A program made the position numbers and the translations under genes. Under the pieces are notes generated by a model. That model was not told the DNA's origin, made no database searches, and saw nothing but the letters and a program-made list of their open reading frames with translations. From Flavobacterium aquidurense (GTDB lineage Bacteria > Bacteroidota > Bacteroidia > Flavobacteriales > Flavobacteriaceae), in NCBI RefSeq assembly GCF_001404985.1, contig NZ_JRLF01000014.1, positions 310,001 to 374,000 on the forward strand: a DNA stretch of 64,000 bases, read 5' to 3'. Positions 25,752-33,585 of the stretch are shown piece after piece (positions within the stretch are counted from its first letter, which is position 1; each line of letters starts with the position of its first letter).

Positions 25752-27116
25752 ATGAGAAGCATTTTAATTATTGGAGCCGGAAGATCTGCGTCGTCGCTGA
25801 TACGTTATTTATTAGCAAAATCAGAGACCGAAGACCTTCATCTTGTTGTAGCTGATTTATCTTTGGCTTTAGCCGAAAAAAAGACACAAGGTCATCCCAA
25901 TGCAACTCCAATTGCTTTGAATATTTTTGAAACTGAAGAAAGAAAATCAGCAATCGAAAAAGCATCTATCGTAATCTCGATGTTACCCGCACATTTGCAT
26001 ATAGAAATTGCAAAAGATTGTCTTGAATTCAAAAAACATTTGGTAACCGCTTCGTACGTAAGCGACGCAATGCAGGCACTTGATGAAGAAGTAAAGAAAA
26101 ATAATCTGATTTTCATGAACGAAATTGGTCTTGATCCCGGAATAGATCATATGAGCGCCATGAAAGTTATTGATGAAATTAGAGAAAAAGGTGGCAATAT
26201 GCTACTTTTTGAATCTTTTTGCGGCGGATTAGTCGCTCCGGAATGTGACAACAATTTATGGAATTACAAATTTACCTGGGCACCAAGAAACGTAGTTCTG
26301 GCAGGACAAGGCGGTGCAGCAAAATTTATTCAGGAAGGCACGTATAAATATATCCCATACGGAACTGTGTTTCGCAGAACCGAATTTCTGGAAGTCGAGG
26401 GGTATGGAAAATTCGAAGCATATTCTAATCGGGATTCTCTTAAATACAGATCGATTTATGGGTTAGATGATATTCTGACTTTGTATCGCGGAACGATTAG
26501 AAGAGTGGGCTATTCTAAAGCATGGAATATGTTTGTGCAATTAGGCATGACAGATGATAGCTATATCATGGAAGGTTCTGAAAACATGAGTTATCGTGAA
26601 TTTGTGAATTCATTTTTACCTTATCACCCAACAGATTCTGTAGAAATTAAGACAAGATTGATCTTAAAAATCGATCAGGACGATATTATGTGGGATAAAC
26701 TTCTGGAACTGGATCTATTTAATCCAGACAAAAAAGTGAATTTACCTAATGCAACTCCGGCACAAATATTAGAAAAAATATTATCAGACAGTTGGACTCT
26801 GGAACCCAATGACAAGGATATGATTGTGATGTATCATAAATTTGGATATGAGCTTGATGGCAAAAAACGACAAATCGACTCAAAAATGGTTTGTATTGGC
26901 GACGATCAAACTTATACAGCGATGGCAAAAACGGTTGGATTACCAGTTGCAATGGCAACATTATTAATCTTAAATCGAAAAATTATAACTCCTGGTGTAC
27001 AGCTTCCTATAAAAAAAGAAGTCTATTTACCTATTTTGAAAGAGTTAGAAGAATATGGGGTGATTTTTAACGAACAAAATATGCCCTATTTTGGATATAA
27101 TCCAGACTTATTTTAA
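25752..27116 (+). CDS. Saccharopine dehydrogenase family protein
   Basis: 454 residues. An N-terminal Rossmann NAD(P)-binding motif ILIIGAGRSASSLIRYL (residues 4-20) starts the saccharopine dehydrogenase NAD-binding domain. FMNEIGLDPGIDHMSAMKV (about 119-137) is the highly conserved hinge of the family, followed by the C-terminal catalytic domain with ESFCGGLVAPECDNN. Members interconvert lysine/2-oxoglutarate and saccharopine or act on related amino acids; the direction and partner reductase are not shown by the neighbourhood. Length and motifs are complete. A terminator lies at 27160-27195. Confidence 0.9.
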   Translation: MRSILIIGAGRSASSLIRYLLAKSETEDLHLVVADLSLALAEKKTQGHPNATPIALNIFETEERKSAIEKASIVISMLPAHLHIEIAKDCLEFKKHLVTASYVSDAMQALDEEVKKNNLIFMNEIGLDPGIDHMSAMKVIDEIREKGGNMLLFESFCGGLVAPECDNNLWNYKFTWAPRNVVLAGQGGAAKFIQEGTYKYIPYGTVFRRTEFLEVEGYGKFEAYSNRDSLKYRSIYGLDDILTLYRGTIRRVGYSKAWNMFVQLGMTDDSYIMEGSENMSYREFVNSFLPYHPTDSVEIKTRLILKIDQDDIMWDKLLELDLFNPDKKVNLPNATPAQILEKILSDSWTLEPNDKDMIVMYHKFGYELDGKKRQIDSKMVCIGDDQTYTAMAKTVGLPVAMATLLILNRKIITPGVQLPIKKEVYLPILKELEEYGVIFNEQNMPYFGYNPDLF

Positions 27117-27159
27117 GACTGGATTTGTTAGTTTTTAGAATTTTTTTTTTAGTTTTTTA

Positions 27160-27195
27160 ATTTATCCGCTTCATGAAACTGAAGCGGATTTTTTA
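27160..27195 (+). terminator. Intrinsic terminator after the saccharopine dehydrogenase-like gene
   Basis: ATCCGCTTCA (27164) pairs perfectly with TGAAGCGGAT (to 27189) across a 6-nt loop, followed by a T-run. Confidence 0.8.
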
Positions 27196-27229
27196 TTAAA
27201 AAGGTTCAACAGCAACAAAGTTTTTTTTG

Positions 27230-27367
27230 AATAGTCCGCAGTTTTAGCTGGTGTTTATAATAAAGGCAACGAAAATGGCTTTAACCAAATAAATCATTAC
27301 ATGTAAAAATTCGGCTAAAGCCAATTCTTATCTAAAAAAAACTCCAGCTAAAGCTGGAGCCTATTCA
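27230..27367. repeat. Interspersed repeat of the GGCTTTAGCC/CCAGCTAAAGCTGG family, copy 1
   Basis: The right end CTCCAGCTAAAGCTGGAG (27342-27359) is itself a perfect hairpin. An internal ATGGCTTTAACC/TTCGGCTAAAGCC pair makes a second stem. The same order of words occurs at 29764-29910 and as a half element at 32464-32527. It fills most of the 324-bp gap 27117-27440. Confidence 0.7.
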
Positions 27368-27440
27368 TCTTCAAAAGGAACCTATATTTCTGTCGCTTTG
27401 GACCTTTAGTCCTTTTCAGAATTTAATGTTTTAAAAAAAT

Positions 27441-28664
27441 CTATTTCTCGGGCTGAACCAGAATAGGTAAACTATACATCACCCGAACGGCTTTTCCTTG
27501 TTGAGTTGCAGCAATCCACTTTGGGGAAAGTTTTAAAACACGAATCGCCTCATCACCTATGCCATAACCAGCGTCTTTTAGTGTAATAATGTTTGATAAA
27601 CTTCCATCCTTTTCTATAATAAATTGCATATAGGTTTTTCCTTCAATCTTGTTTTTTCCAACTTCCAACGGCGTTTTAAAATTTTTACCAATAAATTTAT
27701 AAAACTCATTCATACCGCCAGGAAACTCAGGCAATTTTTCAACATCTTCTAATACATAAAGATCTTTTTCTTTTACATCTGCTTTATTAGCTGTTTTTTG
27801 AGCTATTGCTTTTGTACTAAAAACAAACAATAATAGAGTATAAAATACACCTACGGTAAATACTTTTAGAACAATTTTAATGGGAGATTCTTTTTTGGTC
27901 ATCATAAGTAAACGTTTTTTAGTTATTAAATAATTGATATTGCTTGCCAAAGCAATGGTGTTTTTATTTGAAGCAAAATCCAATAATAGATTCTGATAAC
28001 TTTTTACAGATCCAAACTGTTTGTTTACAGCGTCATCAGCCAGAAATTCGTGATTGAGTTTAATTGCTTTTTTGTAAAACACAAGCAACGGATTAAACCA
28101 AAAAACAATTTGCAAAACCTCGATAAAGAGAATATCCAAAGTATGTTTTTGTTTCAAATGTGCTTTTTCGTGCGCAATTAATTCTGATGGAATTTTACCA
28201 TCTTCGAATGCATTTTTATGGATAAAAATAGATTTCCAAAACGAATGTGGTAAAATAGGTTCATCGATCAAAACTATTTTTTCTCCTTTGATAAATTGAA
28301 CTTCATTCGTTTTTATTGTTTTATAAAAAGAATATAAACCAAATATAAATCGGGTTGTTAGCAACAAAACTCCCAGACTATAAACAACAATAATTAAAAT
28401 CAGTAGAAAATCATTCAATGAAATAGTTTCCAGGTTTTTATTGTTTTTCTGAATCACCAGTTCGCTCAATTCAACCAATCCTATTTTATTCGATAAAGCA
28501 GATTGAAAAGAAAAAATTTGCAACGGAATCACAAAACTAAAAACCAAACTGGCTAATAAATAAGCCCGATTAAAATGAAACATTTTCTCGTTTTCAAGCC
28601 ATAATTTATATACTGCATAAAAAACCAAAAGCAGTATTCCTGATTTTAGAAGATAAAGTATCAT
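27441..28664 (-). CDS. M56 (BlaR1-like) membrane metallopeptidase with TonB C-terminal domain
   Basis: 407 residues. Four hydrophobic helices in the N-terminal 290 residues carry the M56 zinc site LIAHEKAHLKQKHTLDI (HExxH, about residue 165). A C-terminal periplasmic TonB-like domain (FPGGMNEFYKFIGKNFKTP to KWIAATQQGKAVRV, about 310-400) replaces the penicillin-binding sensor of BlaR1. This is the common Bacteroidota form: a membrane protease that presumably inactivates its cognate BlaI-type repressor when a signal arrives. Its start overlaps the stop of the blaI-like gene by 4 bp, so the two are coupled. The signal is unknown and no beta-lactamase is adjacent. Confidence 0.9.
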   Translation of the reverse strand: MILYLLKSGILLLVFYAVYKLWLENEKMFHFNRAYLLASLVFSFVIPLQIFSFQSALSNKIGLVELSELVIQKNNKNLETISLNDFLLILIIVVYSLGVLLLTTRFIFGLYSFYKTIKTNEVQFIKGEKIVLIDEPILPHSFWKSIFIHKNAFEDGKIPSELIAHEKAHLKQKHTLDILFIEVLQIVFWFNPLLVFYKKAIKLNHEFLADDAVNKQFGSVKSYQNLLLDFASNKNTIALASNINYLITKKRLLMMTKKESPIKIVLKVFTVGVFYTLLLFVFSTKAIAQKTANKADVKEKDLYVLEDVEKLPEFPGGMNEFYKFIGKNFKTPLEVGKNKIEGKTYMQFIIEKDGSLSNIITLKDAGYGIGDEAIRVLKLSPKWIAATQQGKAVRVMYSLPILVQPEK

Positions 28665-29032
28665 TTTTTCTTTTTTTGAATTTCTGAATCGATTATTTTT
28701 CTAAGTTCTTCTAATTCTGAAGTCGACAAATTGGTTTCTTTGGTAAAAAAAGAAGCAAATTGCGATGCCGAATTATTGAAAAAACTACTGATTAATCCGT
28801 TTACATGTTTCGAGAAATAAGCGGTCTTTTCGACCAAAGGATAATATTCTCTCGAATTTCCGAATTCGTTATACGCTACGAATTTCTTATCGATCATTCG
28901 TTTCAATAGCGTTGCAACGGTTGTGGTTGCGGGTTTTGGCTCGGGATAGGCTTCGAGTAAATCTTTCATAAAAGCTTTTTCAAGCTTCCAAAGATGTTCC
29001 ATTAATTGTTCTTCTGAGTTTGATAGTTGCAT
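28661..29032 (-). CDS. BlaI/MecI/CopY family transcriptional repressor
   Basis: 123 residues with an N-terminal winged helix (LSNSEEQLMEHLWKLEKAF, recognition helix near TTTVATLLKRMIDKKFV) and a C-terminal dimerisation helix pair, the normal BlaI layout. It would repress its own operon and be cleaved through the downstream M56 protease. The 150 bp upstream contain a 10-copy heptamer array (29097-29169) that could affect promoter spacing. It forms a two-gene unit with the M56 gene (ATGA overlap). Confidence 0.92.
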   Translation of the reverse strand: MQLSNSEEQLMEHLWKLEKAFMKDLLEAYPEPKPATTTVATLLKRMIDKKFVAYNEFGNSREYYPLVEKTAYFSKHVNGLISSFFNNSASQFASFFTKETNLSTSELEELRKIIDSEIQKKKK

Positions 29033-29096
29033 GTTTCTAAGGTGCTAAGGCTCTGAGTTTCTAAGTTGCTGAGTTTTTTTGATAATTAAAATCAAT

Positions 29097-29169
29097 CTAT
29101 ATTCTATATTCTATATTCTATATTCTATATTCTATATTCTATATTCTATATTCTATATTCTATATTCTA
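29097..29169. repeat. Heptamer tandem repeat (CTATATT) x 10.4
   Basis: Ten perfect copies of CTATATT from 29097 to 29166 plus three bases of the next. It lies between the stop of the MORN-type gene (29183) and the start of the blaI-like gene (29032), all on the minus strand, so 65-137 bp upstream of the blaI-like start codon. Confidence 0.95.
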
Positions 29170-29182
29170 AAAAAAACGTGGT

Positions 29183-29605
29183 CTATTGTATTTCTTGTTC
29201 CGAAATTAAATTCCCATTATTGTAATTCTTTATTTCGGCTAGTTTTCCTTTATCGGAGTAAAATTTCCAGACTCCAAAATAAAACCAATGTGTTTCTACT
29301 GAATCAACTTCGATTTTTGTTTTTCCTTTTGATTGTAATTTTCCGTTTTCGTAATAATATTTTACGATGCAGATTCCGTTTTTATATTTCTCGGTTTTGT
29401 AGATTTTTCCGTTAATGTAGGATTTCCACTTTTTTACCGGCTGATCATTCTTATAATATTCGAACGATTTATATGTCGTACTATCTTGTTTGTAATTATC
29501 GATCCAAAGACCTTCTTTCTTTTTATTAACCTTCTGATTTACAAGCTTGCTTTTACAACTTAAAAGCATGATACCACAAAAAAATAATAGAAGAAAGTTT
29601 TTCAT
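29183..29605 (-). CDS. MORN-like (YwqK-type) repeat lipoprotein
   Basis: 140 residues. The N-terminus NFLLLFFCGIMLLSC gives a lipoprotein signal with Cys near residue 17. The mature part consists of short beta repeats of the MORN/YwqK kind: KKEGLWIDNY, YYKNDQPVKKWKSYING, YKNGICIVKYYYENGKLQSKG, GVWKFYSDKGKLAEIKNYNNG. These toast-rack repeats are common in Bacteroidota surface or periplasmic lipoproteins, and some were named after B. subtilis YwqK antitoxin by similarity only. No toxin partner is adjacent; function is unknown. Confidence 0.8.
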   Translation of the reverse strand: MKNFLLLFFCGIMLLSCKSKLVNQKVNKKKEGLWIDNYKQDSTTYKSFEYYKNDQPVKKWKSYINGKIYKTEKYKNGICIVKYYYENGKLQSKGKTKIEVDSVETHWFYFGVWKFYSDKGKLAEIKNYNNGNLISEQEIQ

Positions 29606-29763
29606 ATTTCCAATTTAACTCTACATTTATAGACATTGTTCTACAAATGTAGAGTTATTTTTTTTAATAAACAAAAAAAATTACTAAGATTCTAAGTCAC
29701 TAAGGTTCTGAGGTTTATTTTTTCAGGTTCAAAGGTGCAGAGATTCAAAGCAGCAAAGATTTT

Positions 29764-29910
29764 GAATAGGCTCCAGCTTTAGCTGGGGTTTAGAATAAAT
29801 GTTTAGGAAATGGCTTTAGCCGAATAAATACGCTTATAAAAGATTAAAGAATTCGGCTAAAGCCAATTACTCTTTTCACAAAAAACTCCAGCTGAAGCTG
29901 GAGGCTATTC
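29764..29910. repeat. Interspersed repeat of the GGCTTTAGCC/CCAGCTAAAGCTGG family, copy 2
   Basis: It begins GAATAGGCTCCAGC and ends GCTGGAGGCTATTC, near-perfect inverted ends, with an inner pair TGGCTTTAGCCGAAT/ATTCGGCTAAAGCCA. This copy is more complete than the one at 27230. The gap 29606-30143 also contains the quasi-repeat TTCTAAGTCACTAAGGTTCTGAG (about 29690) and a GGGATATAGCCGAAAGCCCGAC-like word (about 29985); no gene was seen in it. Confidence 0.75.
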
Positions 29911-30019
29911 AATTTTGATGCGAAAAACCTTTGTCACTTTGTTCCTTAACAACTTTGTACCTTTTTTAGGTTTTTGTTAATCGGGAATATAGCCGAAAGC
30001 CCGACCGAAGGGAACGCCC

Positions 30020-30053
30020 AAAAAAAAATCCGCTCATTTCTGAACGGATTTTA
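30020..30053 (-). terminator. Intrinsic terminator of the dipeptidase gene
   Basis: On the minus strand AAAATCCGTTCA, loop GAAA, TGAGCGGATTTTTTTTT: an 11-bp stem with one bulge and a nine-T tail, 91 bp past the dipeptidase stop. Confidence 0.8.
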
Positions 30054-30143
30054 TATGGTTTGAGATTCATCTTTTTCAAAGTTTTAAACTTTGAAAAAGA
30101 GCTAAACCTAAAAAACTTTGTGTCTTAGTGCCTTCTTGGCAAA

Positions 30144-31532
30144 TTACTTAGAAAGCTCTACAAAATATTTGTAAAACAACGGAATAGTTTCGATTCCTTT
30201 TAAGAAATTGAAGATTCCGAAGTGCTCGTTTGGGGAGTGAATCGCGTCGCTGTCTAAACCGAAGCCCATAAGGATGGTTTTGCTTTTTAATTCTTTTTCG
30301 AACAACGCTACAATTGGAATACTTCCGCCTGAACGAACCGGAATTGCAGGAACTCCAAAAGTCTCTGTATAGGCTTTGTTTGCTGCCTGATATCCAACGC
30401 TGTCAATTGGCGTAACATAACCTTGCCCACCATGATGTGGCGTTACTTTTACGGTAACTCCAGACGGTGCAATGCTTGTGAAATGTTTAGTAAAAAGTTC
30501 TGTGATTTCATGCCAATCCTGATTAGGAACCAAACGCATTGAGATTTTAGCGAATGCTTTACTAGCAATAACGGTTTTTGCTCCTTCACCTTGATATCCG
30601 CCCCAGATTCCGTTTACATCTAATGTTGGACGAATTGAGTTACGTTCGTTGGTTACATATCCTTTTTCGCCATAAACATCATTTAAGTCTAAAGCTTTTT
30701 TATATTTTTCTAAGCTAAAAGGCGCTTTTGCCATTTCGGCTCTTTCTTCAAGAGATAATTCTTGTACATTATCGTAGAAACCAGGAATCGTAATATGATT
30801 GTCTTCGTCATGCAAAGAAGCGATCATTTTTGCCAAAACATTAATTGGGTTCGCCACTGCTCCACCGTATAATCCGGAATGCAAATCACGATTTGGACCT
30901 GTAACTTCTACCTCTACATAACTCAAACCACGCAAACCTGTCGTAATCGACGGTTGTTGATTAGAGATCATTCCGGTATCTGAAATAAGAATTACGTCAT
31001 TTTTCAGTTTCTCCTGATTGCGTTCTACGAACCAAGCCAAACTTGCTGAACCTACTTCTTCTTCGCCTTCGATCATGAATTTTACGTTACATGGTAAAGT
31101 ATTGGTTTGCACCATAAGCTCAAGGGCTTTTACGTGCATGTACATTTGTCCTTTGTCATCGCAGGCTCCACGGGCAAAAATTGCACCTTCCGGGTGAATT
31201 TCGGTTTTTTTAATTACGGGTTCGAATGGTGGCGATGTCCATAATTCGATAGGATCTGGCGGTTGAACATCATAATGTCCGTAAACTAGAACTGTAGGTA
31301 AATTTGGGTCGATTATTTTCTCTCCATAAATGATTGGATAGCCCGGAGTATCGCAAATTTCGACAAAATCACAGCCAGCTTTTGTTAAACTTTCCTTAAC
31401 AGCCTCGGCAGTATCGATCACATCTTGCGAATATGCAGTGTCGGCACTTACCGACGGAATTTTTAATAATTCGATCAATTCATTGATAAACCGATCTTTA
31501 TGTTGTTGAACATAAGACTTAATATTTTCCAT
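30144..31532 (-). CDS. M20 family dipeptidase
   Basis: 462 residues. The di-zinc site is readable: VLVYGHYDVQPPDP (His and Asp, about 81-94), GACDDKGQMYMH (bridging Asp, near 118), EGEEEVGS (Glu pair, near 152), a downstream SDT segment, and the C-terminal AIHSPNEHFG (His). The lid/dimerisation domain (about 195-345) contains the conserved RDLHSGLYGG. These match cytosolic metallo-dipeptidases of the CNDP/PepV-like M20 group that cleave short peptides. It is a single gene; TATTTTTG at 31555-31562 on the minus strand is a candidate -7 box and a terminator lies at 30020-30053. Confidence 0.92.
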   Translation of the reverse strand: MENIKSYVQQHKDRFINELIELLKIPSVSADTAYSQDVIDTAEAVKESLTKAGCDFVEICDTPGYPIIYGEKIIDPNLPTVLVYGHYDVQPPDPIELWTSPPFEPVIKKTEIHPEGAIFARGACDDKGQMYMHVKALELMVQTNTLPCNVKFMIEGEEEVGSASLAWFVERNQEKLKNDVILISDTGMISNQQPSITTGLRGLSYVEVEVTGPNRDLHSGLYGGAVANPINVLAKMIASLHDEDNHITIPGFYDNVQELSLEERAEMAKAPFSLEKYKKALDLNDVYGEKGYVTNERNSIRPTLDVNGIWGGYQGEGAKTVIASKAFAKISMRLVPNQDWHEITELFTKHFTSIAPSGVTVKVTPHHGGQGYVTPIDSVGYQAANKAYTETFGVPAIPVRSGGSIPIVALFEKELKSKTILMGFGLDSDAIHSPNEHFGIFNFLKGIETIPLFYKYFVELSK

Positions 31533-31598
31533 TTCAATTATTTTTATAGAAATTCAAAAATACAAAAAATAGAATTAATATTTTTTTTCAAAAAATGC

Positions 31599-31628
31599 TT
31601 TGAAATATAGAACTTATGTTTATCTTTG
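31599..31628 (+). promoter_or_regulatory. Promoter of tRNA-Leu
   Basis: TTTG at 31599-31602 and TATCTTTG at 31621-31628 are 18 bp apart, a good fit to the Bacteroidota -33/-7 pair; the tRNA begins 14 bp later. Confidence 0.7.
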
Positions 31629-31641
31629 CACCCACAATTGA

Positions 31642-31723
31642 GCGGATATGGTGAAATTGGTAGACATGCCAGACTTAGGATCTGGTGCCGCAAGGCGTGT
31701 AGGTTCGAGTCCTATTATCCGCA
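31642..31723 (+). tRNA. tRNA-Leu (anticodon UAG)
   Basis: An 82-nt cloverleaf with acceptor stem GCGGATA/TATCCGC and discriminator A, D-arm GGTGAAATTGGTAGACATG, anticodon arm CCAGACTTAGGATCTGG (loop ACTTAGGAT, anticodon TAG), a short variable arm TGCCGCAAGGCG, and T-arm AGGTTCGAGTCCT. The long variable arm and GGTAGAC D-loop are typical of class II tRNA-Leu. CCA is not encoded. It has its own promoter and terminator. Confidence 0.96.
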
Positions 31724-31726
31724 CTG

Positions 31727-31764
31727 AAAAAAGCTTCTGAGAAATCAGAAGCTTTTTTGTTTTT
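31727..31764 (+). terminator. Intrinsic terminator of tRNA-Leu
   Basis: AAAAAAGCTTCTGA, loop GAAA, TCAGAAGCTTTTTT: a perfect stem with a T-rich tail, starting four bases after the tRNA. Confidence 0.9.
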
Positions 31765-31904
31765 GGTATTTTACCAAATATTACCACTATTTGAACCATA
31801 TAAGTGATATAAGTTCATTTTAGACAATCTCGAAATCTTTGTCAAAGTTAAAACTTTGACAAAGATAAAAATACAAAGTCTTTGTCGAGCTTCTTGTGAA
31901 GAAT

Positions 31905-32023
31905 AGATTAAAATCCATCCCTGCAATATGTTACGTACCTCTGGAAATCTTTATAAAATTCCGGAGGAATGATTTATTTTGCAGCTAGGGATTTCAATCC
32001 CTTGAAGCGCAACGTAACCCCAA
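31905..32023 (+). repeat. 119-bp structured repeat (AAAATCCATCCCT...GTAACCCCAAT), left copy
   Basis: Shared blocks with the copy at 32555 are GATTAAAATCCATCCCT, TAAAATTCCGGAGGAATGA with TTTATTTTG after it, AGGGATTTCAATCCCTTG and GTAACCCCAAT. AGGGATTTCAATCCCT forms a hairpin. Both copies have the same orientation and flank the small gene at 32133-32363. Confidence 0.75.
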
Positions 32024-32132
32024 TATTCTAAACCCGACAGGTTTTAAAAACCTGTAGGGTTTAGAATATGCATCATTGTCGAGTTTCTTACGAAGATTTC
32101 TCGTTCCTCGAAATGACAAACTGTATGTTTAA

Positions 32133-32363
32133 TCAAACATCTAAATAAGGATCTAAAACTTCGGCTAATTTATTGAGCCAATAAAAATTATCTTGAATAC
32201 TATTTATTTCAGATTCTATCGTTTCGCATCCTCGCATTACACATAAGGAAAGAGCAAAATTTACTTCTCGTATTGTCTTTGCCATATCTTGAGGATCTAT
32301 AACATCAATAAAAAAATCTTTTAATCTGTTTTCAACTTCTTTGGACAGATGATTTTTGTTCAT
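32133..32363 (-). CDS. Small helical protein, family unknown (paralog at 52413)
   Basis: About 76 residues from the ATG at 32363 (MNKNHLSKEVENRL). The protein is all-helical and acidic. It aligns along its full length with the product of 52413-52646: LSKE-E-RL--FF, DP---AK-IR-VN, L---VMR-CET, and FYWLN-LAE-L-PYLD are shared, roughly half of all positions. I do not recognise a Pfam family; the compact four-helix pattern with conserved CET and FYWLN blocks suggests a real gene. It sits inside the repeat-bounded composite 31795-32858. An upstream in-frame extension to 32408 is less likely. Confidence 0.7.
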   Translation of the reverse strand: MNKNHLSKEVENRLKDFFIDVIDPQDMAKTIREVNFALSLCVMRGCETIESEINSIQDNFYWLNKLAEVLDPYLDV

Positions 32364-32463
32364 AATTTTAAAGTTTGAAAAGCAAAATTCCTCAAAACTT
32401 ATTTGCATTTGAACTCATATATGCCTTCAACTTTAATTGTTATTTTCATATATAAAATTAAAT

Positions 32464-32527
32464 TTCGGCTAAAGCCCTTCCCTACAAAACATAAAAAACC
32501 TCCAGCTAAAGCGAGAGGCTATTAATT
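32464..32527. repeat. Half copy of the GGCTTTAGCC/CCAGCTAAAGC repeat
   Basis: TTCGGCTAAAGCCC then CCTCCAGCTAAAGCGAGAGGCTATT: the right half of the element seen complete at 29764-29910, with the terminal hairpin damaged by substitutions. Confidence 0.6.
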
Positions 32528-32554
32528 TACTTTGTGATTGTAATCGCTAAAATG

Positions 32555-32674
32555 GATTAAAATCCATCCCTAAAATATATTTTGTTCCTCTATAACTCTC
32601 TGTAAAATTCCGGAGGAATGATTTATTTTGTAACAAGGGATTTCAATCCCTTGTTACACAAAGTAACCCCAATC
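32555..32674 (+). repeat. 119-bp structured repeat, right copy
   Basis: Same block order as at 31905. Here the apical stem is longer, GTAACAAGGGATT/AATCCCTTGTTAC, where the left copy has GCAGCTAGGGATT/AATCCCTTGAAGC, so the flanks differ more than the core. Confidence 0.75.
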
Positions 32675-32676
32675 TT

Positions 32677-32774
32677 GTCATTTCGAGGAACGAGAAATCT
32701 CCACGAGAAGCTCGACAAAGATTGGCTTTTCGTTGCGGAGTTACTTGCGAAGATTTCTCGTTCCTCGAAATGAC
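32677..32774. repeat. 98-bp palindrome, GTCATTTCGAGGAACGAG family
   Basis: The left arm GTCATTTCGAGGAACGAGAA and the right arm TTCTCGTTCCTCGAAATGAC are exact inverses, with a central CTCGACAAAG loop region. A half copy lies at about 32084-32115, and the related palindrome at 61706-61805 has CCC where this one has TTT. Confidence 0.8.
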
Positions 32775-32867
32775 AAACTTTGTGTAAAAAAAAACCTTTG
32801 TCAAGTTTAAAACTTTGACAAAGGCTGTATTTAAATGAACTTATATCACTTATATGGTTTAAAAATT

Positions 32868-33527
32868 CTAGCTTTCTAATAACTCCAAAACCTTATCGAC
32901 ATTTACTTCGCTATAATCATTGATATAAAAACTACATGGCGGAAGCTGTTCTTTTGTATGTGTACTCAAAACACCAACGACTTTCATTCCTGCATTTAAT
33001 CCCGCTGTAACGCCCGAGAATGAATCTTCGAAAACAATACAATCAGACGGAGAAACTCCAACACGCTTTGCAGATTCTAAATATACTTCGGGATTTGGTT
33101 TATGAAATTTTACATCTTCGCTTGACATAACAGAATCCATTTTGTCCTGGAATTGTAACGCCCCCATAATCAAATCAAGATTGGCGCGTGGTGCAGATGT
33201 TGCAACAGCGGTTTTAAAACCTCGCGATTTTAATTCGGCTAAAAAGTCGAGATAATGCGGAATGGTTTCGACTTTGTCTTTATAAATTTCCCGAAACATT
33301 CCTTCTTTTTCATCTTCGAGTTTTACGAGTTCTTCTCCAGTAATCGGACGTTTGAAGAAATGCGTCATAATATAACCATTGTGTTTTCCGTACATATGTT
33401 CTTCAAACTCTGGTTCTGAATGAGGAATTTGATATTTATCGAAAAATGCCTCGAAAGCTTTTGCATGATGCGGATTCGTGTGACAAATCACGCCATCCAT
33501 ATCAAAAATAACACATTGCTGCTTCAT
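32868..33527 (-). CDS. HAD-superfamily hydrolase, beta-phosphoglucomutase-like
   Basis: About 219 residues. FDMDGVICHTNPHHAKAF (from residue 7) holds the two catalytic Asp of a subfamily IA HAD, AVATSAPRANL is motif II, KFHKPNPEVYL carries the motif III Lys, and VFEDSFSGVTAGLNAGM is motif IV. The cap (KYQIPHSEPEFEEHMYG) and the GVxAGxxAGM ending resemble beta-phosphoglucomutase and sugar-phosphate phosphatases. Substrate unknown. The ATG at 33527 is chosen because it places DxD at the normal distance; a longer reading to 33635 would run into the left arm of the inverted repeat 33586-33802. Confidence 0.9.
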   Translation of the reverse strand: MKQQCVIFDMDGVICHTNPHHAKAFEAFFDKYQIPHSEPEFEEHMYGKHNGYIMTHFFKRPITGEELVKLEDEKEGMFREIYKDKVETIPHYLDFLAELKSRGFKTAVATSAPRANLDLIMGALQFQDKMDSVMSSEDVKFHKPNPEVYLESAKRVGVSPSDCIVFEDSFSGVTAGLNAGMKVVGVLSTHTKEQLPPCSFYINDYSEVNVDKVLELLES

Positions 33528-33585
33528 TTTATATTTTGTTTTTAACGGTTGCAAGATACTTATTTTCTGCGGAGGTTTTTTATAG

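Larger units (their letters stand above)
31795..32858. repeat. Composite element bounded by inverted ACCATATAAG ends
   Basis: The left end ACCATATAAGTGATATAAGT at 31795 and its exact inverse ending ACTTATATGGT at 32858 (about 26 matching bp) enclose 1.06 kb. Inside are: a TTTGTCAAAGTTAAAACTTTGAC hairpin, two direct copies of a 119-bp structured repeat (31905-32023 and 32555-32674), an ACCCGACAGGTTTTAAAAAC hairpin (about 32030-32065), a gene on the minus strand (32133-32363), a half copy of the GGCTTTAGCC repeat (32464-32527), and a 98-bp palindrome (32677-32774). No transposase is present. Between these parts I see nothing else in the gaps 31759-32132 and 32409-32867. Confidence 0.7.

Noticed and set aside
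27441-29032. Beta-lactam resistance module
   Set aside because: The M56 protein has a TonB-like domain instead of a penicillin-binding sensor, and no beta-lactamase or PBP gene is nearby.
29183-29605. Antitoxin role suggested by the YwqK name
   Set aside because: The name comes from repeat similarity only; the protein is a lipoprotein and no toxin gene is adjacent.
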